Source: Chryseobacterium panacisoli
GTDB lineage: Bacteria; Bacteroidota; Bacteroidia; Flavobacteriales; Weeksellaceae
NCBI RefSeq assembly: GCF_008274625.1
Contig: NZ_VTRU01000003.1
Location: forward strand, 434,001-498,000
DNA: 64,000 nucleotides
Direction of reading: 5' to 3'
Translations under genes and position numbers: made by a program
The notes under the pieces: generated by a model
The model's input: only the letters and a program-made list of their open reading frames with translations
Told to the model about the DNA's origin: nothing
Database searches by the model: none
Part shown: one piece after another, positions 1 through 8,815 of the stretch
Layout of the letters: the number at the start of each line of letters is the position of its first letter
Numbering within the stretch: position 1 is the stretch's first letter

Positions 1-1072
1 CAACGAAAGGAGAACCTGCATCACTCCTGACGCCGTACAGGTGTTGGTAGAGCACGGCCATGAGATCATTATAGAATCCGGGTCCGGAGAAGGTTCGTTT
101 TTTACAGATTTACAATATTCCGAATCAGGAGCAAAAATCACGAATGATCCTAAAGAAGCTTTCGGGCAGGATCTTATTCTGAAAGTTAACCCTCCTACTG
201 AAGACGAAATTGAGTACATGAAACCTAATACATATCTGGTTTCAGCACTTCAGATCAACCTCAGAGACAAGGAATATTTTTTAAAACTTGCAGAGAAAAA
301 AATAAATGCCATTGCTTTTGAATTTATCGTTGATGAATACAAACAGTTGGCACTGGTAAGATTAATTGGGGAAATTGCAGGAACCGTTTCCATTTTATAT
401 GCTTCAGAGTTATTGGCCTTATCCAATGGCTTAATGTTGGGAGGCATTACAGGAGTAAGACCTGCAGAAGTAGTGATTCTCGGGGCCGGAATTGTAGGGG
501 AATTTGCTACGAAAGCAGCAATAGGTTTAGGAGCCAGTGTGAAAGTTTTCGACAACTCTCTATCTAAACTGAGAAGACTTCATACGATTGTTGACAGCCG
601 TGTACCGACTTCTATTATTGATCCTAAAGAACTCAGCAAAAGTTTAAGACGTGCTGATGTAGTGATAGGAGCGCTGCCAAGATTGAATATGACTCCTATT
701 GTCACTGAAGATATGGTGATGAAAATGAAAAAAGGAAGTGTCATTATTGATATTACCATAGACAACGGTAAAGTTATTGAAACTTCAGAACTCACTACCA
801 TGGAAGATCCTTATGTCATCAAACACGGTGTTATCCACTGCGGACTTCCGAACCTTACCTCAAGAATGCCGAGAACCACTACGAAAGCCATCTCGAATTT
901 CTTCCTTTCCTATATTTTAAATTATGACGAAGAGGGCGGCTTTGAAAACATGCTGATCCGCAAAAACGAAATGAAGCAGAGCTTATATATGTACAAAGGA
1001 AGACATACCAAGAAGATCATCTGCGACCGTTTCGGACTTACATACCACGATATCAATCTTTTAATTTTCTAA
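1..1072 (+). CDS. ald: Alanine dehydrogenase, 5' end outside window
   Basis: Catalyses NAD-dependent interconversion of L-alanine with pyruvate and ammonia in the cytoplasm. The reading frame is open from the window edge (frame beginning at base 2: NERRTCITPDAV) and contains the N-terminal family signature (ERR..ITPDAV, then GHE..IE.GSGEGS.F.D..Y...GA). The Rossmann NAD site VVILGAGIVGEFA follows at about codon 155 of the visible part. A GTG at 41 could be read as a start, but the upstream codons match the family, so the gene is simply cut by the window. The stop overlaps the next ATG (TAATG), so the two genes are probably cotranscribed. Identification is firm, though the related transhydrogenase alpha subunit shares the fold; the length and C-terminus fit Ald. 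Confidence 0.9.
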   Translation, partial: NERRTCITPDAVQVLVEHGHEIIIESGSGEGSFFTDLQYSESGAKITNDPKEAFGQDLILKVNPPTEDEIEYMKPNTYLVSALQINLRDKEYFLKLAEKKINAIAFEFIVDEYKQLALVRLIGEIAGTVSILYASELLALSNGLMLGGITGVRPAEVVILGAGIVGEFATKAAIGLGASVKVFDNSLSKLRRLHTIVDSRVPTSIIDPKELSKSLRRADVVIGALPRLNMTPIVTEDMVMKMKKGSVIIDITIDNGKVIETSELTTMEDPYVIKHGVIHCGLPNLTSRMPRTTTKAISNFFLSYILNYDEEGGFENMLIRKNEMKQSLYMYKGRHTKKIICDRFGLTYHDINLLIF

Positions 1073-1443
1073 TGAAGAAACTGAAATTTTATGCAATAGG
1101 CTTCATTCCGGGGCTTTTACTCGTATTTTTTATTTTAAACAAAAAAGGGGCAAGTTGCAGCGGTTATCTACCCAACAGCCGGGTTATTGCTGAAAGTCTT
1201 TCCAAAGAATTCAAATATTCTGATGAGGCCAAAAGTGCAATGGCAGCCTATAAGATTGATGAAAAATTCATAAAAGACAGTATCATTACCAAAGGAAAAG
1301 TAGATTTTGATCGCAGCCATGCACAAAAGAAACCTTGTCCGAGCTATCTTTTAACCTATCCTGAAAAAAATCCATCTTACGAAATCACGTATGAAAAATG
1401 TGAAGAAACGGTGATGGTAAACGGTCTTAAAAAACTTAAATAG
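1072..1443 (+). CDS. Small membrane-anchored protein, probable DUF4258 family
   Basis: A 123-residue protein with one N-terminal hydrophobic helix (residues 4-21), followed by a soluble part with a conserved-looking SGYLPNSRV segment and three Cys after the helix (CSGY, KPCPS, EKCEE). The start codon overlaps the alanine dehydrogenase stop by one base, which implies translational coupling. Family recall suggests DUF4258-type proteins that often sit beside ald in flavobacteria; that assignment is from memory. No function is known to me. The Cys pattern could form disulfides if the soluble part faces the periplasm. Confidence 0.6.
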   Translation: MKKLKFYAIGFIPGLLLVFFILNKKGASCSGYLPNSRVIAESLSKEFKYSDEAKSAMAAYKIDEKFIKDSIITKGKVDFDRSHAQKKPCPSYLLTYPEKNPSYEITYEKCEETVMVNGLKKLK

Positions 1444-1458
1444 TTTTATTACCACATT

Positions 1459-2232
1459 ATGGACGGCAATTATTACATGATTCATGACTATCTGATATTC
1501 ATCGGAGTTTTTGCCATTTTCCTGTTTCTGACGACCAGTATTTACCTTTTCAGCCAGAATCAGAAACTGAATCAGAGAAATACCAAATTATCGGAAACCA
1601 ACAAACTTATTGAACAGCGTCTGAATGAAGTTCGTCTGGAGCATATCGGTACAAAGCTGAATCCGCATTTGTTTAAAAACATTCTTAATTCGGTTCAGTC
1701 TCATGCCTATCAGACATATATGTCACTGGATAAACTGGCCAATGTACTGGATTATATTTTATACGAAAGCAATAATAAGTACGTAAGCCCGAAAGAGGAG
1801 CTCAATTTTGCTTTAAGCCTTATTGAAATTAATAAAATCAAGATCAATCCACTTTTTGACTTCAGAATCAAATCAAGGATTAATAAATCTGATGCTTTGT
1901 ATGAGGAAAAAGTATTTGCTCCGCTGATTTCTGTGGATCTTATTGAAAATGCCTTTAAACATACGGATTTCCTGGCTCAGGATTCTTTTATTTCCATTTA
2001 TATGGAGCTTGAAAATGGTATTTTTACTATGAAAGTAAGCAATAAAGCTTCGCTAAAGAATATTCTGGAAAAGGAAAAAAGCGGTTTTGGAAGCCAGTCT
2101 TTTGATCAAAGGCTTAAAATGATCTACAGCACATACTACCAGCTGGAAAGAAGTTCAAAAAACGGAGTCTTCACTGCAGAATTAAAAATCAATTTAGGAG
2201 AATTCTATGATAAAATGCGTTATTCTGGATGA
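1459..2232 (+). CDS. LytS/YehU-type sensor histidine kinase
   Basis: Membrane-bound sensor of a LytTR-type two-component system. One N-terminal transmembrane helix (about residues 8-31) is followed by a coiled stretch rich in N/Q/E, then the His_kinase signature KLNPHLFKNILNS with the phospho-acceptor candidate His70, and an HATPase region with the N-box DLIENAFKH and a GFGSQSFDQRL segment near the C-terminus. There is no large extracytoplasmic domain, so the input is unclear. The 3' end overlaps the response-regulator gene by 26 bp, making the partner assignment strong. Chromosomal pairs of this family in Bacteroidota are widespread and mostly uncharacterised. Confidence 0.85.
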   Translation: MDGNYYMIHDYLIFIGVFAIFLFLTTSIYLFSQNQKLNQRNTKLSETNKLIEQRLNEVRLEHIGTKLNPHLFKNILNSVQSHAYQTYMSLDKLANVLDYILYESNNKYVSPKEELNFALSLIEINKIKINPLFDFRIKSRINKSDALYEEKVFAPLISVDLIENAFKHTDFLAQDSFISIYMELENGIFTMKVSNKASLKNILEKEKSGFGSQSFDQRLKMIYSTYYQLERSSKNGVFTAELKINLGEFYDKMRYSG

Positions 2233-2917
2233 TGAATTACTGGCCATCAGCTATTTAAAACTTCTATGTGAACAGATTGACAATGTAGAAGTAGTAAAAG
2301 CATTCAATGATCCTAAAATCTTTTTGAATGAAATAGATAACCTTGACTGTAATCTGTGTATTCTGGATATTGAAATGCCCGGAATGACAGGTCTTCAGGT
2401 GGCTGAAATTATTTCAGGTTCAAAAAAAATCATCTTTACTACCGCTTATAAAGAATATGCAGCCGAAGCTTTCGACCTGAATGTGGTAGATTATGTAAGA
2501 AAACCTATCAAAAAAGAAAGACTGATCCAGGCCTTTGAAAAAGCTAAAGAACTGGTGGAAAATCCTCCTAAGAAAGATTTCATCGAATGGAATACCAATA
2601 TTGGGAAAACCATCATATTTACAGAGCAGATTTCTTATATTAAAACCTCTGAAATAGACAGCAGGGATAAAGATATCATCCTCAGCGACGGAACTACAAT
2701 CGTATTAAAAAACCTGAATTTCAAAAACCTTCTTGAAATGCTTCCTGCCAAAGATTTTGCCCAGGTCAACAAAAAAGAGATCATTGCTCTGTCTTCTATT
2801 AAGGTATTTTCAACGAACGAAATTATCACGACTATTCCTACGGAAGACCACACTTTTCTGAAACTTCAGATCGGCGATGCTTACAAAAATTCCTTGATGG
2901 AGCTATTCGGGAAATAA
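2207..2917 (+). CDS. LytTR-family response regulator
   Basis: Partner of the overlapping kinase gene. The receiver domain (residues 1-115) has the acidic pair D8/D9, phospho-acceptor Asp54 in CILDIEMPG, and the conserved Lys in VRKPIKK. The C-terminal LytTR DNA-binding domain (about 125-236) has the family pattern ...ISYIKTSEIDSRDKDIILSDGTTIVLKNLNF...FAQVNKKEIIALSSI. It should act as a cytoplasmic transcription factor with direct-repeat operators; no target site can be named from this window. Gene order kinase-regulator with overlap points to a single transcript, possibly continuing from ald. Confidence 0.88.
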   Translation: MIKCVILDDELLAISYLKLLCEQIDNVEVVKAFNDPKIFLNEIDNLDCNLCILDIEMPGMTGLQVAEIISGSKKIIFTTAYKEYAAEAFDLNVVDYVRKPIKKERLIQAFEKAKELVENPPKKDFIEWNTNIGKTIIFTEQISYIKTSEIDSRDKDIILSDGTTIVLKNLNFKNLLEMLPAKDFAQVNKKEIIALSSIKVFSTNEIITTIPTEDHTFLKLQIGDAYKNSLMELFGK

Positions 2918-2998
2918 GCCCTTTTTCAAATCTTTAAGGTTTCGTTACAGAATTACAGCCCTTTATTACAACTCCCCTTTTTCAACATACAATCCATT

Positions 2999-3006
2999 TA
3001 TTTTTG
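2999..3006 (+). promoter_or_regulatory. Bacteroidota -7 promoter element
   Basis: TATTTTTG matches the Bacteroidota -7 consensus TAnnTTTG. It lies 22 bp before a short signal-peptide-like reading frame at 3029. The upstream -33 element is poor. Confidence 0.45.
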
Positions 3007-3028
3007 CATAGAATTAATTGATTGTATA

Positions 3029-3127
3029 ATGAAAAATTGTTTCTATGCTGTAGAATTTCTCGTATCCAGCTTGTGCTTTTCTCAGGAAGTACCTTCAAAA
3101 ATGAAGATATCATTGAATAGGGATTGA
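3029..3127 (+). pseudogene. Short signal-peptide-like ORF, possible gene remnant
   Basis: A 32-residue frame MKNCFYAVEFLVSSLCFSQE... has the look of a secreted-protein leader (charged start, hydrophobic core, Cys near residue 16) and then stops almost at once. A good -7 promoter element sits directly upstream. It is more likely the residual 5' end of a lost exported-protein gene than a functional peptide. No downstream frame that continues it was recognised. The rest of 2918-3232 shows nothing else beyond AT-rich sequence. Confidence 0.35.
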
Positions 3128-3232
3128 TTCAAATAGATTTTATTACATTTTTTAGAACATTCATTACATTTAAAAAAAAAGAATATTTAACATAACTATA
3201 TTCTTATCAAATTTGCATAAAATATTGGAATC

Positions 3233-5521
3233 ATGAATTTGGGGAAATACAAAAATATTATCTTTTACATCAGTACCATCGCATTCTTTTCTTGCCTTAT
3301 GTACTGGTTTTTCATCCAGGGGAAAACACTGGAAATAGGGGAAAATATTACTCCCAGCAAAGCTACGGGAGCTACGATGTGGGACAATTTTGCAGATTCT
3401 TTTCTGGCAAATCTTCATCACCCTCTGGCACTTCTTCTGATCCAGATCGTGACCATTATTCTGGTCGCTAAACTTTTCGGATGGATCTGTATAAAGCTGA
3501 AACAGCCTTCTGTAATTGGTGAAATGATTGCAGGAATTGTTTTGGGACCGTCACTTTTCGGATTGTATTTCCCGGAACTCTCTGCCTTTATCTTCCCGAA
3601 AGAATCACTTCCTAATCTTCAGTTTTTAAGCCAGATCGGTTTGATTCTCTTCATGTATATTGTGGGAATGGAACTTGATTTGAGCGTTCTTAGAAAAAAG
3701 GCCCATGATGCTGTGGTAATCAGCCATGCAAGTATTATTTTCCCTTTTGCATTAGGGGTTGGGCTATCTTATTTTATTTATAAAGAATTTGCACCGGAAG
3801 GAATTCAGTTCAGTTCCTTTGCGTTATTTATAGCTATTGCAATGAGTATTACGGCCTTTCCTGTTCTCGCAAGAATCGTTCAGGAAAGAAACCTTCACAA
3901 GACGAAAATAGGAACCGTTGTTATTACCTGTGCTGCGGCAGATGATATTACCGCATGGTGTATTCTGGCAGCAGTAATTGCTGTAGTAAAAGCAGGATCC
4001 TTTTCAGGATCAGTATTCGTTATCTTAATGGCTATTCTGTATGTTTTCATTATGATAAAAGCAGTAAGGCCATTTCTTAACAGAATTGCTGAATCACAGA
4101 AGGGAAAAGGTTTCATCAGCAAATCACTGGTTGCTGTATTTTTCTTAATCCTTATCATCTCATCATATGCCACAGAAGTGATCGGTATTCATGCACTTTT
4201 TGGAGCATTTATGGCCGGAGCCATTATGCCGGAAAACGTAAAATTCAGGAATCTTTTCATAGAAAAAATAGAAGATGTTGCCTTGGTTTTACTACTGCCT
4301 CTCTTTTTTGTCTTTACAGGATTAAGAACCCAGATCGGACTATTGAATGATCCTCACCTTTGGAAAATTGGCGGACTGATTATTTTAACAGCTGTTACAG
4401 GGAAATTCGTTGGAAGTGCCCTTACTGCAAGATTTTTGAGAATAAGCTGGAAAGACAGTCTCACAATAGGTGCCTTAATGAATACCCGGGGACTTACAGA
4501 GCTTATCGTTCTGAATATCGGTTATGATTTAGGAGTATTAGGTCCGGAACTTTTCGCAATGCTTGTGATCATGGCTTTATTTACAACGTTTATGACAGGT
4601 CCTTGTCTGGATTTTATCAATTACCTTTTCAAAGGGAAAAAATCGATGATTGAAGATGATGAAAAGGAAGATGATGATACAAAATACAGGGTTCTTCTCT
4701 CTTTTGAAACGGCAAAAGCAGGAAGCAAACTGCTGAAACTGGCAGATAACTTCACTCATAAAATGAACGGGAACAAAAGTGTCACTGCAATGAATATTGC
4801 TCCTGTAGATGAACTTCATGCCTTCGACATCGAAAACTTTGAAAAGGAACAGTTTAAAAATGTCATTGAAACCTCTCATGAGCTTCAGCTTGAAGTAACT
4901 ACTCTTTTCAAAGCTTCTACAGATGTTGAAAGCGATCTGACGAATATTACCAATAAAGGAAATTATGATCTTCTTCTTATTATGCTTGGAAAATCTATGT
5001 ATGAAGGAAGTTTACTGGGAAGATTATTAGGGTTTACCACCAAAATCATTAATCCCGAAAAATTATTGAACACCGTAAAAGGAAAAGGAAATATTTTCAA
5101 CAACTCTCCTTACGATGATCTTACGCTTCAGGTTTTGGATAAATCGACCATCCCTGTGGGAATTCTTGTTGATAAAGAATTTAAAACAGCGGATAAAATC
5201 TTTGTTCCGATCTTTAACCTGAGTGATTTCTATCTTCTGGAATATGCGAAAAGATTGATTAATAACAACAATTCGCAGGTTATCATTCTGGATGCTGCAG
5301 GGCAGATCAGAAACAATATTGAGGTAAAAGAGCTGATCAGAAGTATTGAACAGGTAGCTCCTAATCATATCACCTTGTATAATGAGAAAAAGATTGAAAA
5401 AGAATTTCTGAACTCCCAGGATCTGATGCTGATCAGCAGTAAGAGCTGGAAAAATCTGATTGATACAAAAAGTCTATGGCTTTCTGATATTCCATCTACA
5501 TTAATAATTTCAAACCCATAG
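3233..5521 (+). CDS. Cation:proton antiporter (CPA2 family)
   Basis: A 762-residue inner-membrane Na+(K+)/H+ exchanger. Residues about 10-460 form the Na_H_Exchanger domain with roughly 12-13 hydrophobic helices, including KQPSVIGEMIAGIVLGPSLFG and the ALFGAFMAGAIMP and NTRGLTELIVLNIG segments typical of CPA2 proteins. The ion-translocation acidic pair is visible in CAAADDITAW. The C-terminal ~290 residues after an acidic linker (EDDEKEDDDT) look like two universal-stress-protein type domains, a common regulatory tail in this family. No K+ RCK domain is present. A weak -7 element (CAAATTTG) lies just upstream at about 3209-3216. Monocistronic in appearance. Confidence 0.88.
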   Translation: MNLGKYKNIIFYISTIAFFSCLMYWFFIQGKTLEIGENITPSKATGATMWDNFADSFLANLHHPLALLLIQIVTIILVAKLFGWICIKLKQPSVIGEMIAGIVLGPSLFGLYFPELSAFIFPKESLPNLQFLSQIGLILFMYIVGMELDLSVLRKKAHDAVVISHASIIFPFALGVGLSYFIYKEFAPEGIQFSSFALFIAIAMSITAFPVLARIVQERNLHKTKIGTVVITCAAADDITAWCILAAVIAVVKAGSFSGSVFVILMAILYVFIMIKAVRPFLNRIAESQKGKGFISKSLVAVFFLILIISSYATEVIGIHALFGAFMAGAIMPENVKFRNLFIEKIEDVALVLLLPLFFVFTGLRTQIGLLNDPHLWKIGGLIILTAVTGKFVGSALTARFLRISWKDSLTIGALMNTRGLTELIVLNIGYDLGVLGPELFAMLVIMALFTTFMTGPCLDFINYLFKGKKSMIEDDEKEDDDTKYRVLLSFETAKAGSKLLKLADNFTHKMNGNKSVTAMNIAPVDELHAFDIENFEKEQFKNVIETSHELQLEVTTLFKASTDVESDLTNITNKGNYDLLLIMLGKSMYEGSLLGRLLGFTTKIINPEKLLNTVKGKGNIFNNSPYDDLTLQVLDKSTIPVGILVDKEFKTADKIFVPIFNLSDFYLLEYAKRLINNNNSQVIILDAAGQIRNNIEVKELIRSIEQVAPNHITLYNEKKIEKEFLNSQDLMLISSKSWKNLIDTKSLWLSDIPSTLIISNP

Positions 5522-5625
5522 CCCAAATAACACACCGATATTTCTATTTCTACAAGAAGCTGTAAATATTATTCGTTGTCTGTAAAGAAAAAACGGGTAT
5601 ATTTATAGCTTCAATTTTTTGGGAC

Positions 5626-6111
5626 ATGCTGATTAACAGTGAAAATGGAGTTATAGAGCTGAAATCCTTCAATACACAGCTTTATCAGGGAATGAGTCTT
5701 GATCAGCTGAAGCAGACTGGTTTTTATAAAGAAAAGTATCATAATTGCCGGGATGTAAAAACCGGATATTTTTGGTATTACTTTCAGCATATAGAAATAA
5801 AAGGATATCAGATATCTTTCAGTCTGTGCTTTTTCGGAGATCAGCTGGACATCATTCATATGAGCACATGGGAAAATGGTGATGCCCAAGACTGGGATGA
5901 ATGGACAGAGGAAAAAGAAATGAAAGTTTTTCACAGAAACAATACTTTTCTCACTAAGATCCTTGACAGGCTTCCAACCCAAAAAAAGAAAAACCCTTAC
6001 CCAAGCTGTACCTTCAAATTTCCCTGGGGAGATGTATGGTCGGTCTACGATCCGAGAAGCGCCAGCAGTCTGATGGGAATCAATTGTAATGAAGAGGAAA
6101 AAAACAAATAA
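5626..6111 (+). CDS. Uncharacterised protein
   Basis: A 161-residue soluble protein without signal peptide or membrane helix that I do not recognise. It is rich in aromatic residues (FWYYFQHIEIKG, WENGDAQDWDEW) and carries a C-terminal conserved-looking patch YPSCTFKFPWGDVWSVYDPRS. Codon use is like its neighbours. It lies 34 bp before a zinc-ribbon protein gene on the same strand, so the two may be cotranscribed. Family recall offers nothing reliable. Confidence 0.6.
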   Translation: MLINSENGVIELKSFNTQLYQGMSLDQLKQTGFYKEKYHNCRDVKTGYFWYYFQHIEIKGYQISFSLCFFGDQLDIIHMSTWENGDAQDWDEWTEEKEMKVFHRNNTFLTKILDRLPTQKKKNPYPSCTFKFPWGDVWSVYDPRSASSLMGINCNEEEKNK

Positions 6112-6145
6112 AAATAACTTATAACCAAAGAACAAGACTTTAAAT

Positions 6146-6685
6146 ATGTGCCGATACTCCATGATGGTTTACAAAGGACATTATGCCTGTTTCAACTGCC
6201 AGAAAACTTTCAAACGCCGCCATTTAAAAGATGTGGACCGGGATGCTCAGACTTCCGTGGAAGCCAAATGCCCCGAATGTGGAAATCTGATGGCCAATAT
6301 GGGACTTGATTTTAAATCTCCTCCAAAAAATGACGATAAGCAATGGGCGCACATCCGTGATTTGTATACGGTAGGAATCACTTTCCATTCTTGTGGATGC
6401 TCTGGTCCCGGATATATTCCTCAGGACCGAAAGGCTATTATTGCCTATCTCGAAAAAATACGCTCAGAATATATGCATTCTCTGGTATTCTGGAGATACC
6501 GGATAGAACCTGAGAATAAAAAGGAACGCGAACTTGATTATCAAAAAAACAGCGGTCATTTATGGGCTGTGAATCGAAATGCTTTTAAAGAAACGGTAAC
6601 CAATCAGGAAGGAATTAATTATTGGCTCAAAAGAATTAATGAGGTTGAAGAAAGACTAAACATCATCAAAGCAGATCAACAATAA
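6146..6685 (+). CDS. Zinc-ribbon containing uncharacterised protein
   Basis: A 179-residue protein with two paired cysteine knuckles, YACFNCQKTF (residues 13-22) and AKCPECGNLM (about 40-49), a CxxC...CxxC layout expected to bind one Zn2+. A further Cys cluster, HSCGCSGPGYIP, occurs near residue 90. The C-terminal third is helical and charged. The first knuckle resembles small cytosolic zinc-ribbon proteins but no named family was recognised. Likely cytoplasmic, possibly nucleic-acid or protein binding. The preceding gene lies 34 bp upstream. Confidence 0.65.
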   Translation: MCRYSMMVYKGHYACFNCQKTFKRRHLKDVDRDAQTSVEAKCPECGNLMANMGLDFKSPPKNDDKQWAHIRDLYTVGITFHSCGCSGPGYIPQDRKAIIAYLEKIRSEYMHSLVFWRYRIEPENKKERELDYQKNSGHLWAVNRNAFKETVTNQEGINYWLKRINEVEERLNIIKADQQ

Positions 6686-6692
6686 CAACCAT

Positions 6693-7337
6693 TTAATCAG
6701 CCAGTTTCAGAAGTCTTTTAAAATCCTCTGTTATGTTTTTCTCCTGTTCATCCGGATAATCCGCACTTATATTAAATCCGCGTCCCGCAGTGTTATTGAT
6801 CAGAATTATATTTCCGTTTTCAAAATAATTACGGGTCATTGTAATTTTTGATTTTTTCAAATCAAAGGCTTCCGTATCGTTATTCTCTTTCATAGCTTTA
6901 ACATCATAGAAAAGCGGACGGTTATACCTGTACTCTTTCTCGAAAACAAAAGATAGTTGTCCGTTCAACAGATAATATTCTATCAGCATCTGCCCCATTT
7001 CTCCATAATGCCTGGCGATGACTTTTTCCAGACGCTTATCTGTATAATAAAATGTTGCTTCTCCACCTTCTGCCGATTCTCCTTCAATATTTTTCCTTTG
7101 GACAGAAGTCCATTTTGTCATTGAATTAATCCTTTTAAAATTGGCCTGAATAGGTTTCAGCCGGTTTTGTAAGCTCTTACTGCTTGTTGTATCCTTTTCG
7201 TTGAATGTTTCGTTAATCCTTACAGTATCCTTTGCTTTGGTGGTGAAAAAAACAGATGACTGAGTATTCGATTCCTGAGCATATGAATCCATACTGATCA
7301 ATGCAATGAAAACTCCGTATAAAAATCTATTCTTCAT
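6693..7337 (-). CDS. Secreted uncharacterised protein
   Basis: A 214-residue protein with a clear Sec signal peptide (hydrophobic LYGVFIALISM, cleavage probably after SYA, before QESNT). The mature part contains a linker rich in K/T/S followed by a beta-rich region (ATFYYTDKRLEKVIARHYGEMGQ...EYYLLNGQLSFVFEKEYRYNRP). The YYTDKRLEKV...YLLNGQLSFVFE pattern is common in small exported flavobacterial proteins of unknown role. Convergent with the zinc-ribbon gene (7 bp apart). Confidence 0.65.
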   Translation of the reverse strand: MKNRFLYGVFIALISMDSYAQESNTQSSVFFTTKAKDTVRINETFNEKDTTSSKSLQNRLKPIQANFKRINSMTKWTSVQRKNIEGESAEGGEATFYYTDKRLEKVIARHYGEMGQMLIEYYLLNGQLSFVFEKEYRYNRPLFYDVKAMKENNDTEAFDLKKSKITMTRNYFENGNIILINNTAGRGFNISADYPDEQEKNITEDFKRLLKLAD

Positions 7338-7394
7338 GGCTGTTGTTTATAGCTTTAAAAGTAATCATAACTTTTGGTTGTGTATATAATGAAA

Positions 7395-7684
7395 CCACAA
7401 AAGTCACAAAAGTTTCTTATCTGCTTATTGTAAGTTACAACGAACTGTTTTAAAAGTACATAAATTTTAAAATATACCAGCTTAGATTCCTACGGAATGA
7501 CATAATTGAAATGATAGTCTTACCCATACAGTCTGTCATTCCGTAGGAATTCAACCGTATTAAAACAATAAGAAAAGCCTCAACAAAAACTCCAATCCTG
7601 ACAGGCATCACAACTGAAGACGCAATATTCCCCTCCTCCGGAGGGGTGGCAAAAATTCAAAGAATTTTTGACGGGGTGGTTTTC
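7395..7684. repeat. Composite intergenic repeat, copy 1
   Basis: The 457-base gap before the LysM gene contains the first of three related intergenic elements. It has CCACAAAAGTCACAAAAGT at 7395, a perfect 17-bp inverted repeat ATTCCTACGGAATGACA / TGTCATTCCGTAGGAAT (7486-7502 and 7534-7550), and a tail with CCTCCGGAGG and the palindrome ATTCAAAGAAT followed by TTTTGACGGGG (7630-7684). Copy 2 (27093-27363) keeps the same 91-bp offset between the first two blocks. No coding potential. Confidence 0.85.
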
Positions 7685-7794
7685 TGTACAACATCAATCT
7701 CATGTCGTAATTCTACTACAATTTTTGAAATTTAACCCTAAAAATTAATTTCAAATAGAGTTTTTTAATAGCTTTATCCTATAATTCACATTGG

Positions 7795-8814
7795 ATGGAA
7801 ATTGATTTCTTACAATATCAGGTACGAAACGGAGACACATTGACCTCTATTGCTTCCCGGCTGGGTATGACCGGCGAGGAGCTAAAGCTGTTTCACAATT
7901 CCCATTGCCAAAGAATGGATAAAGTTTGGTTTGAAAATCTTAATGACGTCAAAAATATCTTTGTTCCTACCAATTTTAAAACGGAGAAACAAAAAGAACA
8001 GGAAAGAAAAAACAGTTTTCCTTCAAAATTTTCTGAGTCTTTTTTTGCTAAATCCTATTCCGTGAATGAAATTTTTAAAAGTCCATTCGAATCTCCTGTT
8101 AACATCGATTATATCATTGAGCTTGATCTTCACAAAGACAGAAACACAGGCCAACATATCCTGAGCTACAGTCAAAATGATTTTAAATCCAATGGAAATA
8201 CACCTGATGATAAGGTAAGCAGTTTATCTATTGCCTGTATGAAAAGTATTATGCCTCTTGAATTTATTCTGAATGAACAGGGCAGAATAACGGGATTTGC
8301 GGATCATAAAAAAATCAAGGATACCTTTACCCAAAAGCGTAAAGATCTTGAAGAGTTTTATGTAGGAGAAGTTGCCCAAAACTACATGGATTCGTTTGAA
8401 AGGAATATCAGCGATGAAGTATTTTTATTACAGCAATTTCAGAGTACGCTTCTGTTTCAGACATTGTTTCCCAAAATTGATTGGTTCCAAAGGAAAACAA
8501 AATGGGCAGAATCTTTTTATCTTTTACAAAATTCATTTTCTGTACAATGTGAACTTAATATTGAACAGTCCAACGATGATGGCTCTGTTTTGACTATTTT
8601 AAACGGTAAAATCACAGAACAATGTACTTCACAGGAGATCATGCGCGGCATTAAGCTTAAAGAATCTGCGTCTGAACCTGCACAAGGAAATATTATATTA
8701 GAATACACCACTCACACAAAAAATAAGAATCTTCTTCAGGCTAAAGCCTCGGTTTTACTGAGTCATGAAGAAGTATCTATTCATCAACACCATATCAATA
8801 TAACACAAGGATAA
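7795..8814 (+). CDS. LysM-domain protein of effector module
   Basis: A 339-residue protein with one N-terminal LysM domain (residues 6-60: YQVRNGDTLTSIASRLGMTGEELKLFHNSH), a peptidoglycan-binding fold, and a long C-terminal region I cannot assign. No signal peptide, which fits export by a contractile injection or type VI-like apparatus rather than Sec. The next gene begins one base after its stop and carries the same type of LysM domain with a PAAR-like region, so these genes form one operon. In Bacteroidota such LysM/DUF4280 pairs accompany T6SS-iii or related effectors; that role is inferred from context. Confidence 0.75.
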   Translation: MEIDFLQYQVRNGDTLTSIASRLGMTGEELKLFHNSHCQRMDKVWFENLNDVKNIFVPTNFKTEKQKEQERKNSFPSKFSESFFAKSYSVNEIFKSPFESPVNIDYIIELDLHKDRNTGQHILSYSQNDFKSNGNTPDDKVSSLSIACMKSIMPLEFILNEQGRITGFADHKKIKDTFTQKRKDLEEFYVGEVAQNYMDSFERNISDEVFLLQQFQSTLLFQTLFPKIDWFQRKTKWAESFYLLQNSFSVQCELNIEQSNDDGSVLTILNGKITEQCTSQEIMRGIKLKESASEPAQGNIILEYTTHTKNKNLLQAKASVLLSHEEVSIHQHHINITQG

Positions 8815-8815
8815 T

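Noticed and set aside
250..555. Antisense open frames inside genes (for example in ald, the antiporter, effector and pnp)
   Set aside because: They follow the codon shadow of real genes, lack promoters and show no recognisable domain.
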